A DNA stretch of 6,630 bases from Acidobacteriota bacterium (GTDB lineage Bacteria; Acidobacteriota; Polarisedimenticolia; Polarisedimenticolales; Polarisedimenticolaceae). The notes under the pieces are model-generated. The model did no database searches and had not been told where the DNA came from. It saw only the letters and a program-made list of their open reading frames with translations. The stretch spans positions 1 through 6,630 of the forward strand of contig WVWW01000123.1 in assembly GCA_011773795.1 (NCBI GenBank). Reading direction: 5' to 3'. Position 1 is the stretch's first letter; each line of letters starts with the position of its first letter. A program made the translations under genes and the position numbers. This document shows, piece by piece, positions 1 to 6,555 of the stretch.

Positions 1-489
1 CGCGGCGACGAACTGGACGTCTGTCTTCCCGGGGATTCTCCCATCGAGCTCGAGGTCGACCTGCGGGACGCCGGGATGGAAGCCGAGCTCGGAACCCTGT
101 GGTTGCGGTCCGTCGATATCGAGCTACACCGCGCGGGTGGAATCGTGAGCTTCGACGAACCGCTGCGCGAGCCGGCCGAGTCGGTCTCGGTGCGCACGAG
201 CATGGCCGGTGTGTTGCTCCACGAGCTGGGAAACGCCAGTCCCGCGCTGCTGGAAGTCGAGTACCGGTTCGGGGGCCTCACCGTCGACATGACCGGCGAC
301 TGGCGAGACAACGCCCGCGTGGAGCTCGAGGGGAGCGCGAGCGGGGTGACGGTCCTCGTGCCGCGATCGGTGCGGGTCGCGGGCGTGCCGGACATGCAGC
401 CCGCCGCCGCGGTACTTCCCGAGACCGCGCCGACGCTGTTCTTCGCGCCGGGCGCCGACTTCGACGGAATCAGCGTCGAGCGGCGCTGA
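1..489 (+). CDS. Toastrack-like beta-repeat protein, C-terminal part (5'-truncated)
   Basis: The reading frame is open from the first base and ends at TGA 487-489, giving 162 codons of a protein whose start lies outside the window. An internal ATG at 76 is probably not the start, because the coding character continues upstream of it. The visible part is a run of short beta-strand repeats rich in Val, Leu and Gly: LGTLWLRSVDIEL, then VEYRFGGLTVDMTGDW, then VELEGSASGVTVLVPRSVRV. Alternating hydrophobic strands with 'G(V/L)TV' turns and a closing 'VTVLVPRSVRV' resemble the toastrack domain (DUF2154/DUF4097/LiaF C-terminal type), often found in membrane-stress or cell-envelope proteins behind an N-terminal membrane region. 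That N-terminal region is not visible here, so location and role are inferred. The gene converges on the beta-propeller gene with only 13 bases between the stops. No catalytic motif is seen. The fold assignment is from pattern memory and is moderately sure; the function is unknown. Confidence 0.6.
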   Translation, partial: RGDELDVCLPGDSPIELEVDLRDAGMEAELGTLWLRSVDIELHRAGGIVSFDEPLREPAESVSVRTSMAGVLLHELGNASPALLEVEYRFGGLTVDMTGDWRDNARVELEGSASGVTVLVPRSVRVAGVPDMQPAAAVLPETAPTLFFAPGADFDGISVERR

Positions 490-502
490 CCGGGCCGCGT
501 CG

Positions 503-1798
503 CTAGTCCGCCCCCGCTCCCAGATCGAACGCGCGTACCGAGCTCTGATCGCGGTAGTAAAGCGTCGTCCCGACGAGCGTCGGGGCGCTCCAGGTGGTCT
601 CGTTCGCGATCGTCGCCTCGGCGAGGATCTCCACGTTCTCGGGCGACAGCCTGGCGAGCGCCAGCTTTCCCTTGGCATCGAGCAGGATCGTCTTGTCTCC
701 CGCGTGGACGAAGTTGACCTTCTCGAACCCGCGCTGGCGCCACAGGATCTCGCCATCGGTGAGGTCGATCGCGGCGACGATCGATCCATTGCCGCCGATC
801 GAGGCGAACACCGCGTCACCCAGTCGTAGCGTGTTCCAGAAGTGCACGCTCATCTTGGTGCTCGACCAGACCTCCTCGACCCGCGTCTCGCCGCCATCGC
901 GCGTCAGGCGCAGCACGCGTGTCCCGCCGTCGAGCTGGGTCGGGACCCACAGCAAGTTGCCGGTGCCCCACACCGGCGCCGTCGAGTTGTTGCGGTACTG
1001 GTTCAGCACGGGGAAGTCCCACAGGCGCGAACCGTCCGCGACATCGAGGCCGATGATCTTGTCGGCAGAGAAGTAGACGAGCTGCCGTTGCCCGTCGACG
1101 TCGATCACGATCGGGGTCGAGTAACTCACGCTCGACGGCGAGCCCTTCCAGATCACGTCGCCGCTGGCGGGGTCCAGGGCGAGGGCGCCCTGTTGCTCGC
1201 CTCCGGCGAGGACGATCAGTTTGCCTTCGTGGAAGATCGGACTCGCCGAGAACCCGAAGTCGAGTAATTCCGCGCCGAAGTCGTCGAGCAGCTGTCGGCG
1301 CCACAGCAAATCGCCTGTCGTGCGATCGAACGCGTACAGGTCGCCGGCGAAGCTCAGCGTGAAGACTCGCTCCCCGTCGACCAGCGGTGAGGCGTTCGGC
1401 CCGGTTCCGAAGTCGACCGTCTGACCGTCTCGGGCAGGCGCGTCATAGCGTTGCTCCCAGACCACCGTCCCGTCGGAGGTGTTCCGTGCCTGGACGATGT
1501 CCTGGTCCGCCTCGCGGGAAGTCACGTAGAGCAATCCGTCCAGGACGCTGATCGTCGAGTAGCCCGCCCCCAGCGGATGACTCCAGCGCTCGACGGGCCC
1601 CCCCTCGGGCCAGCCATCGGCGATCCCGGAGGCTCTCACCCGAAAGTCTCCTGCCGGACCGCCGAACCCCGGCCACTGCGTGGCCGCCGGGGTCGCACCT
1701 TCCTCCGTCGAGGGAGGGAGCCCGTCGCCGACCGGATCGGTCGATCCGCAGGCGAGCGCCACCAGGGCCAGGCAGCACGACAGGGGAATTCGTTTCAT
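503..1798 (-). CDS. PQQ-like beta-propeller repeat lipoprotein
   Basis: This 431-residue protein has an N-terminal export signal: MKR, then a hydrophobic stretch (residues 4-16), then Cys17-Gly18 in VALACGS. This is an acceptable though not perfect lipobox, so a lipid-anchored envelope protein is likely. After a low-complexity Pro/Thr/Glu linker (about 20-40) comes WPGFGGP (42-48), like the 'WP.FRGP' lead-in common in PQQ-like propeller proteins. The rest is a series of propeller blades, each with a 'DG..W' turn: DGTVVW 109-114, TGDLLW 161-166, SGDVIW 212-217, DGSRLW 255-260, DGEILW 348-353, plus a closing RAFDLG near 422-427. These fit the PQQ_2/BamB-like eight-bladed propeller superfamily. 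The dehydrogenase parts of true PQQ enzymes (large size, vicinal Cys pair) are absent, so catalysis is unlikely and a binding or scaffold role is more plausible. BamB identity is not supported, as there are no bam-type neighbours. A GGAG ribosome site sits 5 bases before the ATG. It is divergent from the PLP-enzyme gene. Confidence 0.88.
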   Translation of the reverse strand: MKRIPLSCCLALVALACGSTDPVGDGLPPSTEEGATPAATQWPGFGGPAGDFRVRASGIADGWPEGGPVERWSHPLGAGYSTISVLDGLLYVTSREADQDIVQARNTSDGTVVWEQRYDAPARDGQTVDFGTGPNASPLVDGERVFTLSFAGDLYAFDRTTGDLLWRRQLLDDFGAELLDFGFSASPIFHEGKLIVLAGGEQQGALALDPASGDVIWKGSPSSVSYSTPIVIDVDGQRQLVYFSADKIIGLDVADGSRLWDFPVLNQYRNNSTAPVWGTGNLLWVPTQLDGGTRVLRLTRDGGETRVEEVWSSTKMSVHFWNTLRLGDAVFASIGGNGSIVAAIDLTDGEILWRQRGFEKVNFVHAGDKTILLDAKGKLALARLSPENVEILAEATIANETTWSAPTLVGTTLYYRDQSSVRAFDLGAGAD

Positions 1799-1803
1799 GG
1801 TGA

Positions 1804-1807
1804 CTCC
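1804..1807 (-). promoter_or_regulatory. Ribosome binding site of the beta-propeller gene
   Basis: Read on the minus strand, GGAG lies 5 bases upstream of the ATG at 1798-1796. This supports that start, which also begins the export signal. Confidence 0.6.
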
Positions 1808-1883
1808 GAGCGGCTCGCAACCCGGCCGACTGACGTCTATCGTTACACGGCCGTCGCTTTCACGGTAGGCTCGTCGGACACGG

Positions 1884-1888
1884 GGAGG
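1884..1888 (+). promoter_or_regulatory. Ribosome binding site of the PLP-enzyme gene
   Basis: A strong GGAGG, within GGGGAGGAA (1882-1890), lies 5 bases before ATG 1894. It fixes the start of the cysteine desulfurase-like gene. Confidence 0.8.
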
Positions 1889-1893
1889 AACAG

Positions 1894-3120
1894 ATGACCT
1901 GGGATCCGCTTCAACTACGCGGCCGATTTCCGGCGCTGGAGCTCGAGGTTGCCGGCCGGCCGGCGGTGTTCTTCGACGGCCCTGCGGGCAGTCAGGTGCC
2001 CGTTGCCGTCGTCGAGGCGATGAACCGCGCCCTGGTGCAGTTCAACGCCAACCTCGGCGGCCACTTCGTCACCAGCGTCGGTTGCGAGCGCGCCCTGCAG
2101 GAGGCGCACCGGCGGGTTGCCGAGTTCATGGGCACCGAGGATCCGGGTGAGGTCGTTTTCGGCCCCAACATGACCACGCTGACGCTTGCGCTCGCCCGGG
2201 CGATCGGGCGGACGTGGGAAGCGGGGGACGAGATCGTCGTGAGCCGGATGGAGCACGACGCCAACTACACGCCCTGGACCCAGGCTGCGCGGGACGCCGG
2301 TGTCGAAGTGCGCCACATCGAGGTGAACCGGGACGACTGTACGCTGGACCTGGACAGCCTGGATCGTGTCCTCGGGGCGCGGACCCGTCTCGTTGCCGTC
2401 GGCGCGGCCTCGAACATGGTCGGCACGGTCAACCCGGTGGCCGAGATCGTGAATCGAGCCCATGCGGCGAACGCACTCGTCTTCGTGGACGCCGTCCATT
2501 ACGCGCCACACCGGACGATCGACGTCGAGGCCTGGGGAGCCGATTTCGTCGCCTGCTCGGCGTACAAGTTCTTCGGACCCCACGTCGGGGTTCTCTGGGG
2601 CCGGCGCTCGCTACTCGAAGAGACGCCGGTCTACAAGCTCCGTCCGGCCTCCGACCGGCTACCCGACCGCTGGATGACCGGAACCCAGAACCACGAGGGA
2701 ATCGTCGGGACGGCGGCTGCCATCGACCACATCGCGTCGCTCGGCGACGACGCTACGGAAGGTCGTGCGCGCATCCTCTCTGCGTTCGACGAGATCGGCA
2801 CGTACGAAGGCGCGCTCTCGGAACGACTGATCGCAGGCATCCAAGCGCTGGACGGTTTTCACGTCTGGGGCATCACGGATCCGTCTCGCTTCGAGGAACG
2901 GGTCCCGACACTGTCCGTCACCCACGCGAGACACAAGCCAGTGGAGATCGCGCGACGACTCGGAGAGCAGGGCATCTTCGTCTGGGACGGAAACTTCTAC
3001 GCCCTTCCGCTCACCGAGGCGCTCGGCCTCGAGCCCGACGGGACGCTCCGGATCGGGCTGCTGCACTACAACACGAGCGACGAGGTCGATCGCCTCCTGG
3101 CGGCACTGGCGGAGCTCTAG
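1894..3120 (+). CDS. Cysteine desulfurase-like PLP-dependent protein (class V aminotransferase fold, VC1184-type subfamily)
   Basis: This 408-residue protein is full length for the family and starts at an ATG with a strong ribosome site. What is seen: FFDGPAGSQVP (26-36) near the N-terminus; His121 in MEHDAN, the usual residue stacking on the PLP ring; Asp199 in VFVDAVH, which contacts the pyridine nitrogen; Lys225 in SAYKFFGPH, the expected Schiff-base lysine; GTQNHEGIVG (263-272); and RIGLLHYNT (386-394) near the C-terminus. The last motif and FVWDGNFYA (362-370) are typical of the subfamily annotated 'cysteine desulfurase-like, VC1184/TIGR01976'. By alignment with the SufS/CsdA 'RTGHHCA' loop, the position of the catalytic Cys is Tyr369. 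The only cysteines are Cys64, Cys149 and Cys221, so classic persulfide chemistry is doubtful. It is probably a soluble cytoplasmic PLP enzyme acting on an amino acid or amine; the substrate is unknown. No suf or isc partners are nearby. Its stop overlaps that of the convergent zinc-ribbon gene. Fold very sure, exact reaction not. Confidence 0.93.
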   Translation: MTWDPLQLRGRFPALELEVAGRPAVFFDGPAGSQVPVAVVEAMNRALVQFNANLGGHFVTSVGCERALQEAHRRVAEFMGTEDPGEVVFGPNMTTLTLALARAIGRTWEAGDEIVVSRMEHDANYTPWTQAARDAGVEVRHIEVNRDDCTLDLDSLDRVLGARTRLVAVGAASNMVGTVNPVAEIVNRAHAANALVFVDAVHYAPHRTIDVEAWGADFVACSAYKFFGPHVGVLWGRRSLLEETPVYKLRPASDRLPDRWMTGTQNHEGIVGTAAAIDHIASLGDDATEGRARILSAFDEIGTYEGALSERLIAGIQALDGFHVWGITDPSRFEERVPTLSVTHARHKPVEIARRLGEQGIFVWDGNFYALPLTEALGLEPDGTLRIGLLHYNTSDEVDRLLAALAEL

Positions 3121-3725
3121 CTGCCAGCCCCTTTGAAGCGATCGTCCTCGTCGGCGAACAGCACGTTGAAGCTGGTCAGCGAGCCGTAGCAGCCGGTGAT
3201 GTAGCCCTGCAGCTTGGCCTTGGTCGAGGCACAGAGGTCCGACGCGTTCACCTGCTGCTCGAGCGTGCGCAACCGGTTGCGCACCATCACGACCTTGTTG
3301 AAGAACGTCTCGATCGGGATCGTCTTCTCCTGGAGGCCGTCGCGGCCGGGACGCAAGACGAGGTCGCCGCCGATCCACTTGTCCGCCGGCGTCACCGCCG
3401 ACAGACCGCATTCCTCGCGGATAATGCGTCGCAGCAACAACTCCAGATCCTGTCCGGTTTCTTCCATCGGTGGCGCACTCCTTTCGCGTTCGCTGACGAG
3501 GGGCTGAGGACCACGCGGGCGCGGCGAGGCGGGTCGCGAGGACGAACGACTGCGCGAGCCGCCCCCGCGATAGTTGTGCTGGCTGCCGCAATAGTCGCAG
3601 ACGACCCGCAGCGGGACCCCGTCCCCGCTGGCGACCATGACGACATGCTCGCGCTCCAGCTTGCAGGCACGACAGAGGTCGTCCACACGACTTCCGGCGC
3701 CTACAGGTTTTCCGCTGTAGCCCAT
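3117..3725 (-). CDS. Two-CxxC zinc-ribbon protein of unknown function
   Basis: This 202-residue protein has three visible parts. Residues 11-52 hold CRAC (Cys18, Cys21) and CDYC (Cys43, Cys46), separated by a beta-rich stretch, which is the layout of a zinc ribbon; GSQHNYRG follows. Residues about 53-87 are an Arg/Ser/Pro-rich, probably disordered linker that could touch nucleic acid. Residues about 88-202 form a mainly helical domain with LELLLRRIIREE, then KWIGGDLVLRPG, then FFNKVVMVRNRLRTLEQQVN and YITGCYGSLTSFNVLF. I do not recognise a named family for the C-terminal domain, although its many aromatic and Gly positions look conserved rather than random. No signal peptide or membrane segment is seen, so it is probably cytoplasmic. 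The ATG at 3725 is preceded by a weak AAGG 8 bases away. It is divergent from the glycan operon and convergent with the PLP-enzyme gene. A regulatory, RNA- or protein-binding role is possible, but unsupported beyond the ribbon. Confidence 0.82.
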   Translation of the reverse strand: MGYSGKPVGAGSRVDDLCRACKLEREHVVMVASGDGVPLRVVCDYCGSQHNYRGGGSRSRSSSRPASPRPRGPQPLVSERERSAPPMEETGQDLELLLRRIIREECGLSAVTPADKWIGGDLVLRPGRDGLQEKTIPIETFFNKVVMVRNRLRTLEQQVNASDLCASTKAKLQGYITGCYGSLTSFNVLFADEDDRFKGAGS

Positions 3726-3795
3726 CGCAAACGCCTTTTACGCCGTATCCACGCTCGATGCAATCCTTTCGCTTCGGGCGGTGGTGTCTTATCCT

Positions 3796-3830
3796 GCCTC
3801 TCCCGCGACAGCAGCGGCGGTAGGGGAGGC
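3796..3830 (+). repeat. Imperfect inverted repeat covering the ribosome site of the CBM9-like gene
   Basis: GCCTC (3796-3800) pairs with GAGGC (3826-3830) and, after one bulged T, CCC (3802-3804) pairs with GGG (3823-3825), around an 18-base loop. The right arm contains the GGGGAGG ribosome site. It could form an RNA hairpin that hides that site, act as a protein-binding operator, or be chance in GC-rich DNA. It is too imperfect and poorly placed (no T-run) to be a terminator. Confidence 0.35.
3823..3829 (+). promoter_or_regulatory. Ribosome binding site deciding the TTG start of the CBM9-like gene
   Basis: GGGGAGG ends 3 bases before TTG 3833, a short but usable spacing. An in-frame TAG at 3821-3823 excludes any earlier start, and no ATG follows in frame until codon 88, after the export signal and part of the domain. 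Confidence 0.6.
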
Positions 3831-3832
3831 CA

Positions 3833-4651
3833 TTGGCAAAGACGCACCCGAATCTGAGGTTCGCCGCCGCGGCTCTCGTTCTGCTCAGCGTCACCTGGTG
3901 TTCGCAGCAGGCCCGGCATCAATCCGCCTCTTCGACAGGTCAACGAAGCTACTCCGCGCCGCGTATCAACGAACCACCCACCATCGACGGGCGGCTGGAC
4001 GACGAGGCGTGGTCGACGGCTCCGTGGTCCGAGGACTTCGTCGACATCCGCGGTGAGGGGCATCCGACGCCCGAGTTCAGGACCCGGGTCAAGATGCTGT
4101 GGGGCGATCGCGGGTTGTACATCGGGGCGGAGCTCGAAGAGCCGCACGTCTGGGCCACGTTGACCGAGCGCGACTCCGTCATCTTCCACGATCCCGATTT
4201 CGAGCTGTTCGTCGACCCCGACTTCGACGGTCTGCGCTACTACGAGCTCGAGATCAACGCGCTCGGCACGGAGTGGGATCTGCTGCTGCCGCGGCGCTAC
4301 ACCGAAGGGGGCGAGGCAGACCACGACTGGACCATGGTGGGATTGCGCACCGCGGTTCACGTCGACGGAACGATCAACGATCCCGCGGACACGGACCGCG
4401 GCTGGTCGGTCGAGATCGAGCTGCCGTGGTCCGCGGTCGAGCAGGCGGTACCCTCCGCGGGCTCGAGCTGGCGGATCAACTTCTCGCGGGTCGAGTGGTC
4501 CGTCCACGTCGAGGACGGCCGTTACGTCAAGGATCCCGCGCCGCCGGACGAGCCCCATCCCGAGGAGAACTGGGTCTGGTCCCCGCAGGGGTTGATCGAC
4601 ATGCACCAGCCCGAGACCTGGGGCCGCGTCGTCTTCCTGGATCCTCCGTGA
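3833..4651 (+). CDS. Secreted CBM9-like carbohydrate-binding protein
   Basis: The start is TTG, giving 272 residues. Residues 1-22 form an export signal (basic start, then AAAALVLLSV at 11-20). Cys23 follows in VTWCS; Trp at -1 makes a poor lipobox, so lipid anchoring is uncertain. Residues about 41-270 match the carbohydrate-binding family 9-like domain from end to end: PPTIDGRLDDEAW (48-60), TRVKMLW (84-90), LYIGAELEEPHVWATLTERD (95-114), FELFVDPD (123-130), YYELEINALGTEWDLLL (136-152), GWSVEIELPW (190-199), WRINFSRVEW (213-222), NWVWSPQG (246-253) and MHQPETWG (257-264). The family fold is a beta-sandwich that binds sugars; here it stands alone, without a catalytic module, and probably binds glycans outside the cytoplasm. 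The first gene of a three-gene operon, its TGA overlaps the symporter's GTG. A role in capturing substrate for that symporter is inferred from context, not shown. Confidence 0.9.
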   Translation: MAKTHPNLRFAAAALVLLSVTWCSQQARHQSASSTGQRSYSAPRINEPPTIDGRLDDEAWSTAPWSEDFVDIRGEGHPTPEFRTRVKMLWGDRGLYIGAELEEPHVWATLTERDSVIFHDPDFELFVDPDFDGLRYYELEINALGTEWDLLLPRRYTEGGEADHDWTMVGLRTAVHVDGTINDPADTDRGWSVEIELPWSAVEQAVPSAGSSWRINFSRVEWSVHVEDGRYVKDPAPPDEPHPEENWVWSPQGLIDMHQPETWGRVVFLDPP

Positions 4652-6555
4652 GTCTACTGGATTGGACGATCGTCGCGGGGCTGCTCGTCGTCGTCGTTTG
4701 GGGCGCGCTCACCAGCCGGCGCCACATGCAGAGCGTGGCCGACTACCTGGCGGCCAACCGCAGCGCGGGCCGCTACCTGCTGACCCTGAGCAACGGGCTC
4801 GCCGGGGTCGGTGCGATCACCATCGTCGCCAACCTCGAGATGAACTACGTCGCGGGTTTCTCGATGTCCTGGTGGGGCATGTCGATGAGCGTGTTCGTGC
4901 TCGCCGTGACCGCCTCGGGCTGGGTCGTCTATCGATTCCGACGCACCCGTTGTCTCACACTCGCGGAGTTCTTCGAGCGTCGCTACAGCCGCAACTTCCG
5001 CGTCTTCGCCGGCATCGTCGCGTTCGTCTCGGGGATCGTCAACTTCGGCATCTTCCCCGCCGTGGGCGCGCGGTTCTTTATCCATTACTGCGGGTTGCCG
5101 CAGGAGCTGGTGCTGTTCGGACTGGGGGTGCCGACGTTCCCGCTCACGATGATCGTGCTGCTGGCGATCTCCCTGTGGTTCGTGTTCGCCGGCGGCCAGA
5201 TCGCGGTGATCGTCACGGATTTCATTCAGGGTCTGTTCGTCAACATCGCGTTCGTGGCGATCACCCTCTACCTGCTGTCCAGGGTCGGCTGGAACCGGGT
5301 CTTCGAGGGCCTCGCGCTGGCTCCCGAGAACGCCTCGATGATCAACCCGTTCAAGACCAGCCACGTCGAGGACTTCAACTTCTGGTTCTTCCTGATCGGC
5401 GTGTTCGGCTACGTTTACGGCGTGATGTCGTGGCAGGGGACGCAGGCCTACAACGCCTCCGCCACCAGCGCCCACGAGGCCAAGATGGCGGCCGTCCTCA
5501 CGAACTGGCGCGGCTTCCCGCAGAACCTGCTGTTCCTGTTCGTGCCGATCGTCGCTTTCACGGTCATGCACCACGCGGATCTGGGCAGCTACGCGGGTAC
5601 GGTCACGGCGAGTCTCGAGGGCGTCGAGACGGAGACCGTTCGCAACCAGCTACGCACGCCGATGGTCCTGGCCGAGCTGCTCCCGGTGGGCTTGCTGGGC
5701 GCGTTCGCGGCGGTGATGCTCGCCGCGTTCATCAGCACGCACGACACCTACCTGCACTCCTGGGGCAGCATCTTCGTCCAGGACGTGCTGCTGCCGCTGC
5801 GCAGGAAGCCGTTCACGCCGAAGCAGCACCTGCGCGCCCTGCGGCTGTCGATCTGCGGTGTCGCGCTGTTCATCTTCCTGTTCAGCCTGCTGTTCAAGCA
5901 GAGCCAGTACATCTTCCTGTTCTTCGCGATCACCGGTGCGATCTTTGCCGGCGGCTCGGGAGCCGTGATCATCGGCGGGCTGTACTGGAAACGCGGCACC
6001 ACCGCCGCCGCCTGGGCCGCGATGCTGACCGGCTCGGGAATCGCGGTCGGCGGGATCATCCTGCACCAGCTCGTCGACGATTTCTGGATCAACGGGCAGA
6101 TGTTCTGGGCCATCGCCATCTTCGGGGCCAGCGGTGTCTATCTCGTCGTCTCGCTCCTCGGTCCGAGACGCGAGTTCGATCTCGAAGGTCTGTTCGGTGG
6201 CGAGCCCAGACCGCGGGCCCCGGCAAAACGAAACTGGATCCTGCCCGGGATCGATGCCGGATTCACGAGCGGGGACCGTTGGCTGTATCGTCTGACCTAC
6301 GGCTGGATCCTCGGATGGTTCGCCGTCTTCGTCGTCGGCACGGTGATCAACCTGCTGCAACCGGCGTCCGACGCCACCTGGATCCGCTTCTGGAAGGTCT
6401 ACATGTGGATCCATATCGTGCTCGCCGTCGTGGTCGTGATCTGGTTCGCGATCGGGGGGGCGATCGATCTCAGGCGGATGTTCGCGCGGCTGAGGACGCT
6501 CGAGAGAGATCCCGCGGATGACGGGGATCTGCGCACGGACGGGCCGGTGTCGTGA
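4648..6555 (+). CDS. SSS-family sodium:solute symporter, probably for sugars
   Basis: The start is GTG 4648, which forms a GTGA overlap with the upstream stop and places the first membrane segment right after the N-terminus. The frame runs open further upstream, but that part lies inside the CBM9-like gene and has no membrane character. The product has 635 residues and about 14-15 hydrophobic segments. Family marks: ADYLAANRSAGRYL after TM1, FRRTRCLTLAEFFERRY (97-113), the SSS signature GGQIAVIVTDFIQG (182-195), and AAFISTHDTYLHSWGS (359-374). In the last, Ala360, Ser363 and Thr364 have the spacing of the Na2 sodium ligands in TM8 of vSGLT-type transporters, so sodium coupling is probably kept. 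After the usual core comes a hydrophilic stretch (about 510-545), then two more membrane segments (about 549-570 and 575-608) and a charged tail. It sits in the cytoplasmic membrane. The neighbours suggest a saccharide substrate. No clear ribosome site precedes the GTG, so translation is probably coupled. Confidence 0.92.
   Translation: MSLLDWTIVAGLLVVVVWGALTSRRHMQSVADYLAANRSAGRYLLTLSNGLAGVGAITIVANLEMNYVAGFSMSWWGMSMSVFVLAVTASGWVVYRFRRTRCLTLAEFFERRYSRNFRVFAGIVAFVSGIVNFGIFPAVGARFFIHYCGLPQELVLFGLGVPTFPLTMIVLLAISLWFVFAGGQIAVIVTDFIQGLFVNIAFVAITLYLLSRVGWNRVFEGLALAPENASMINPFKTSHVEDFNFWFFLIGVFGYVYGVMSWQGTQAYNASATSAHEAKMAAVLTNWRGFPQNLLFLFVPIVAFTVMHHADLGSYAGTVTASLEGVETETVRNQLRTPMVLAELLPVGLLGAFAAVMLAAFISTHDTYLHSWGSIFVQDVLLPLRRKPFTPKQHLRALRLSICGVALFIFLFSLLFKQSQYIFLFFAITGAIFAGGSGAVIIGGLYWKRGTTAAAWAAMLTGSGIAVGGIILHQLVDDFWINGQMFWAIAIFGASGVYLVVSLLGPRREFDLEGLFGGEPRPRAPAKRNWILPGIDAGFTSGDRWLYRLTYGWILGWFAVFVVGTVINLLQPASDATWIRFWKVYMWIHIVLAVVVVIWFAIGGAIDLRRMFARLRTLERDPADDGDLRTDGPVS

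Larger units (their letters stand above)
1799..1893. promoter_or_regulatory. Divergent intergenic region between propeller and PLP-enzyme genes
   Basis: These 95 bases separate the two divergent start codons, so promoters for both genes should lie here or just inside the opposite gene. Apart from the two ribosome binding sites, no -35/-10 pair with convincing spacing, no strong inverted repeat and no terminator could be recognised. The assignment as a promoter region is by gene arrangement only. Confidence 0.4.
3726..3832. promoter_or_regulatory. Divergent intergenic region upstream of the glycan operon
   Basis: These 107 bases separate the zinc-ribbon gene (-) from the CBM9-like gene (+) and must carry the operon's promoter unless it lies inside the zinc-ribbon gene. 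A TATCCT at 3790-3795 could serve as a plus-strand -10 (four of six consensus bases), but no good -35 stands 17 bases upstream. An imperfect inverted repeat lies at 3796-3830. The promoter is therefore assigned by position, not by clear boxes. Confidence 0.4.

Noticed and set aside
490..502. A terminator between the convergent genes ending at 489 and 503
   Set aside because: The gap is only 13 bases, with no hairpin or T-run.
3735..3763. Possible minus-strand promoter TTGCAT - 17 bases - TAAAAG before the zinc-ribbon gene
   Set aside because: The would-be -10 box overlaps the only ribosome-site-like bases and would put the transcription start almost at the ATG; the box matches are also weak.
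2214..3857. A 547-codon open frame on the plus strand running across the PLP-enzyme gene and the opposing zinc-ribbon gene
   Set aside because: Its product is Arg/Pro/Gly-rich without domains, and it overlaps two well-supported genes in other frames; long chance frames are expected in GC-rich coding DNA.
2659..3894. A 411-codon open frame on the minus strand
   Set aside because: It is an Arg-rich, low-complexity translation overlapping the PLP-enzyme and zinc-ribbon genes, with no recognisable motif.
3701..4606. A 301-codon open frame antisense to the CBM9-like gene
   Set aside because: It has no domain pattern, while the sense strand encodes a complete CBM9-like domain; it is a shadow of the coding strand.
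4099..4647. Upstream in-frame extension of the symporter
   Set aside because: The frame is open but lies inside the CBM9-like gene, is Arg-rich and lacks membrane character; the GTG at 4648 explains the protein fully.
4662..6521. A 619-codon open frame within the symporter gene in another frame
   Set aside because: Arg/Gly/Pro/His-rich with no membrane segments; the symporter frame carries the SSS signatures.
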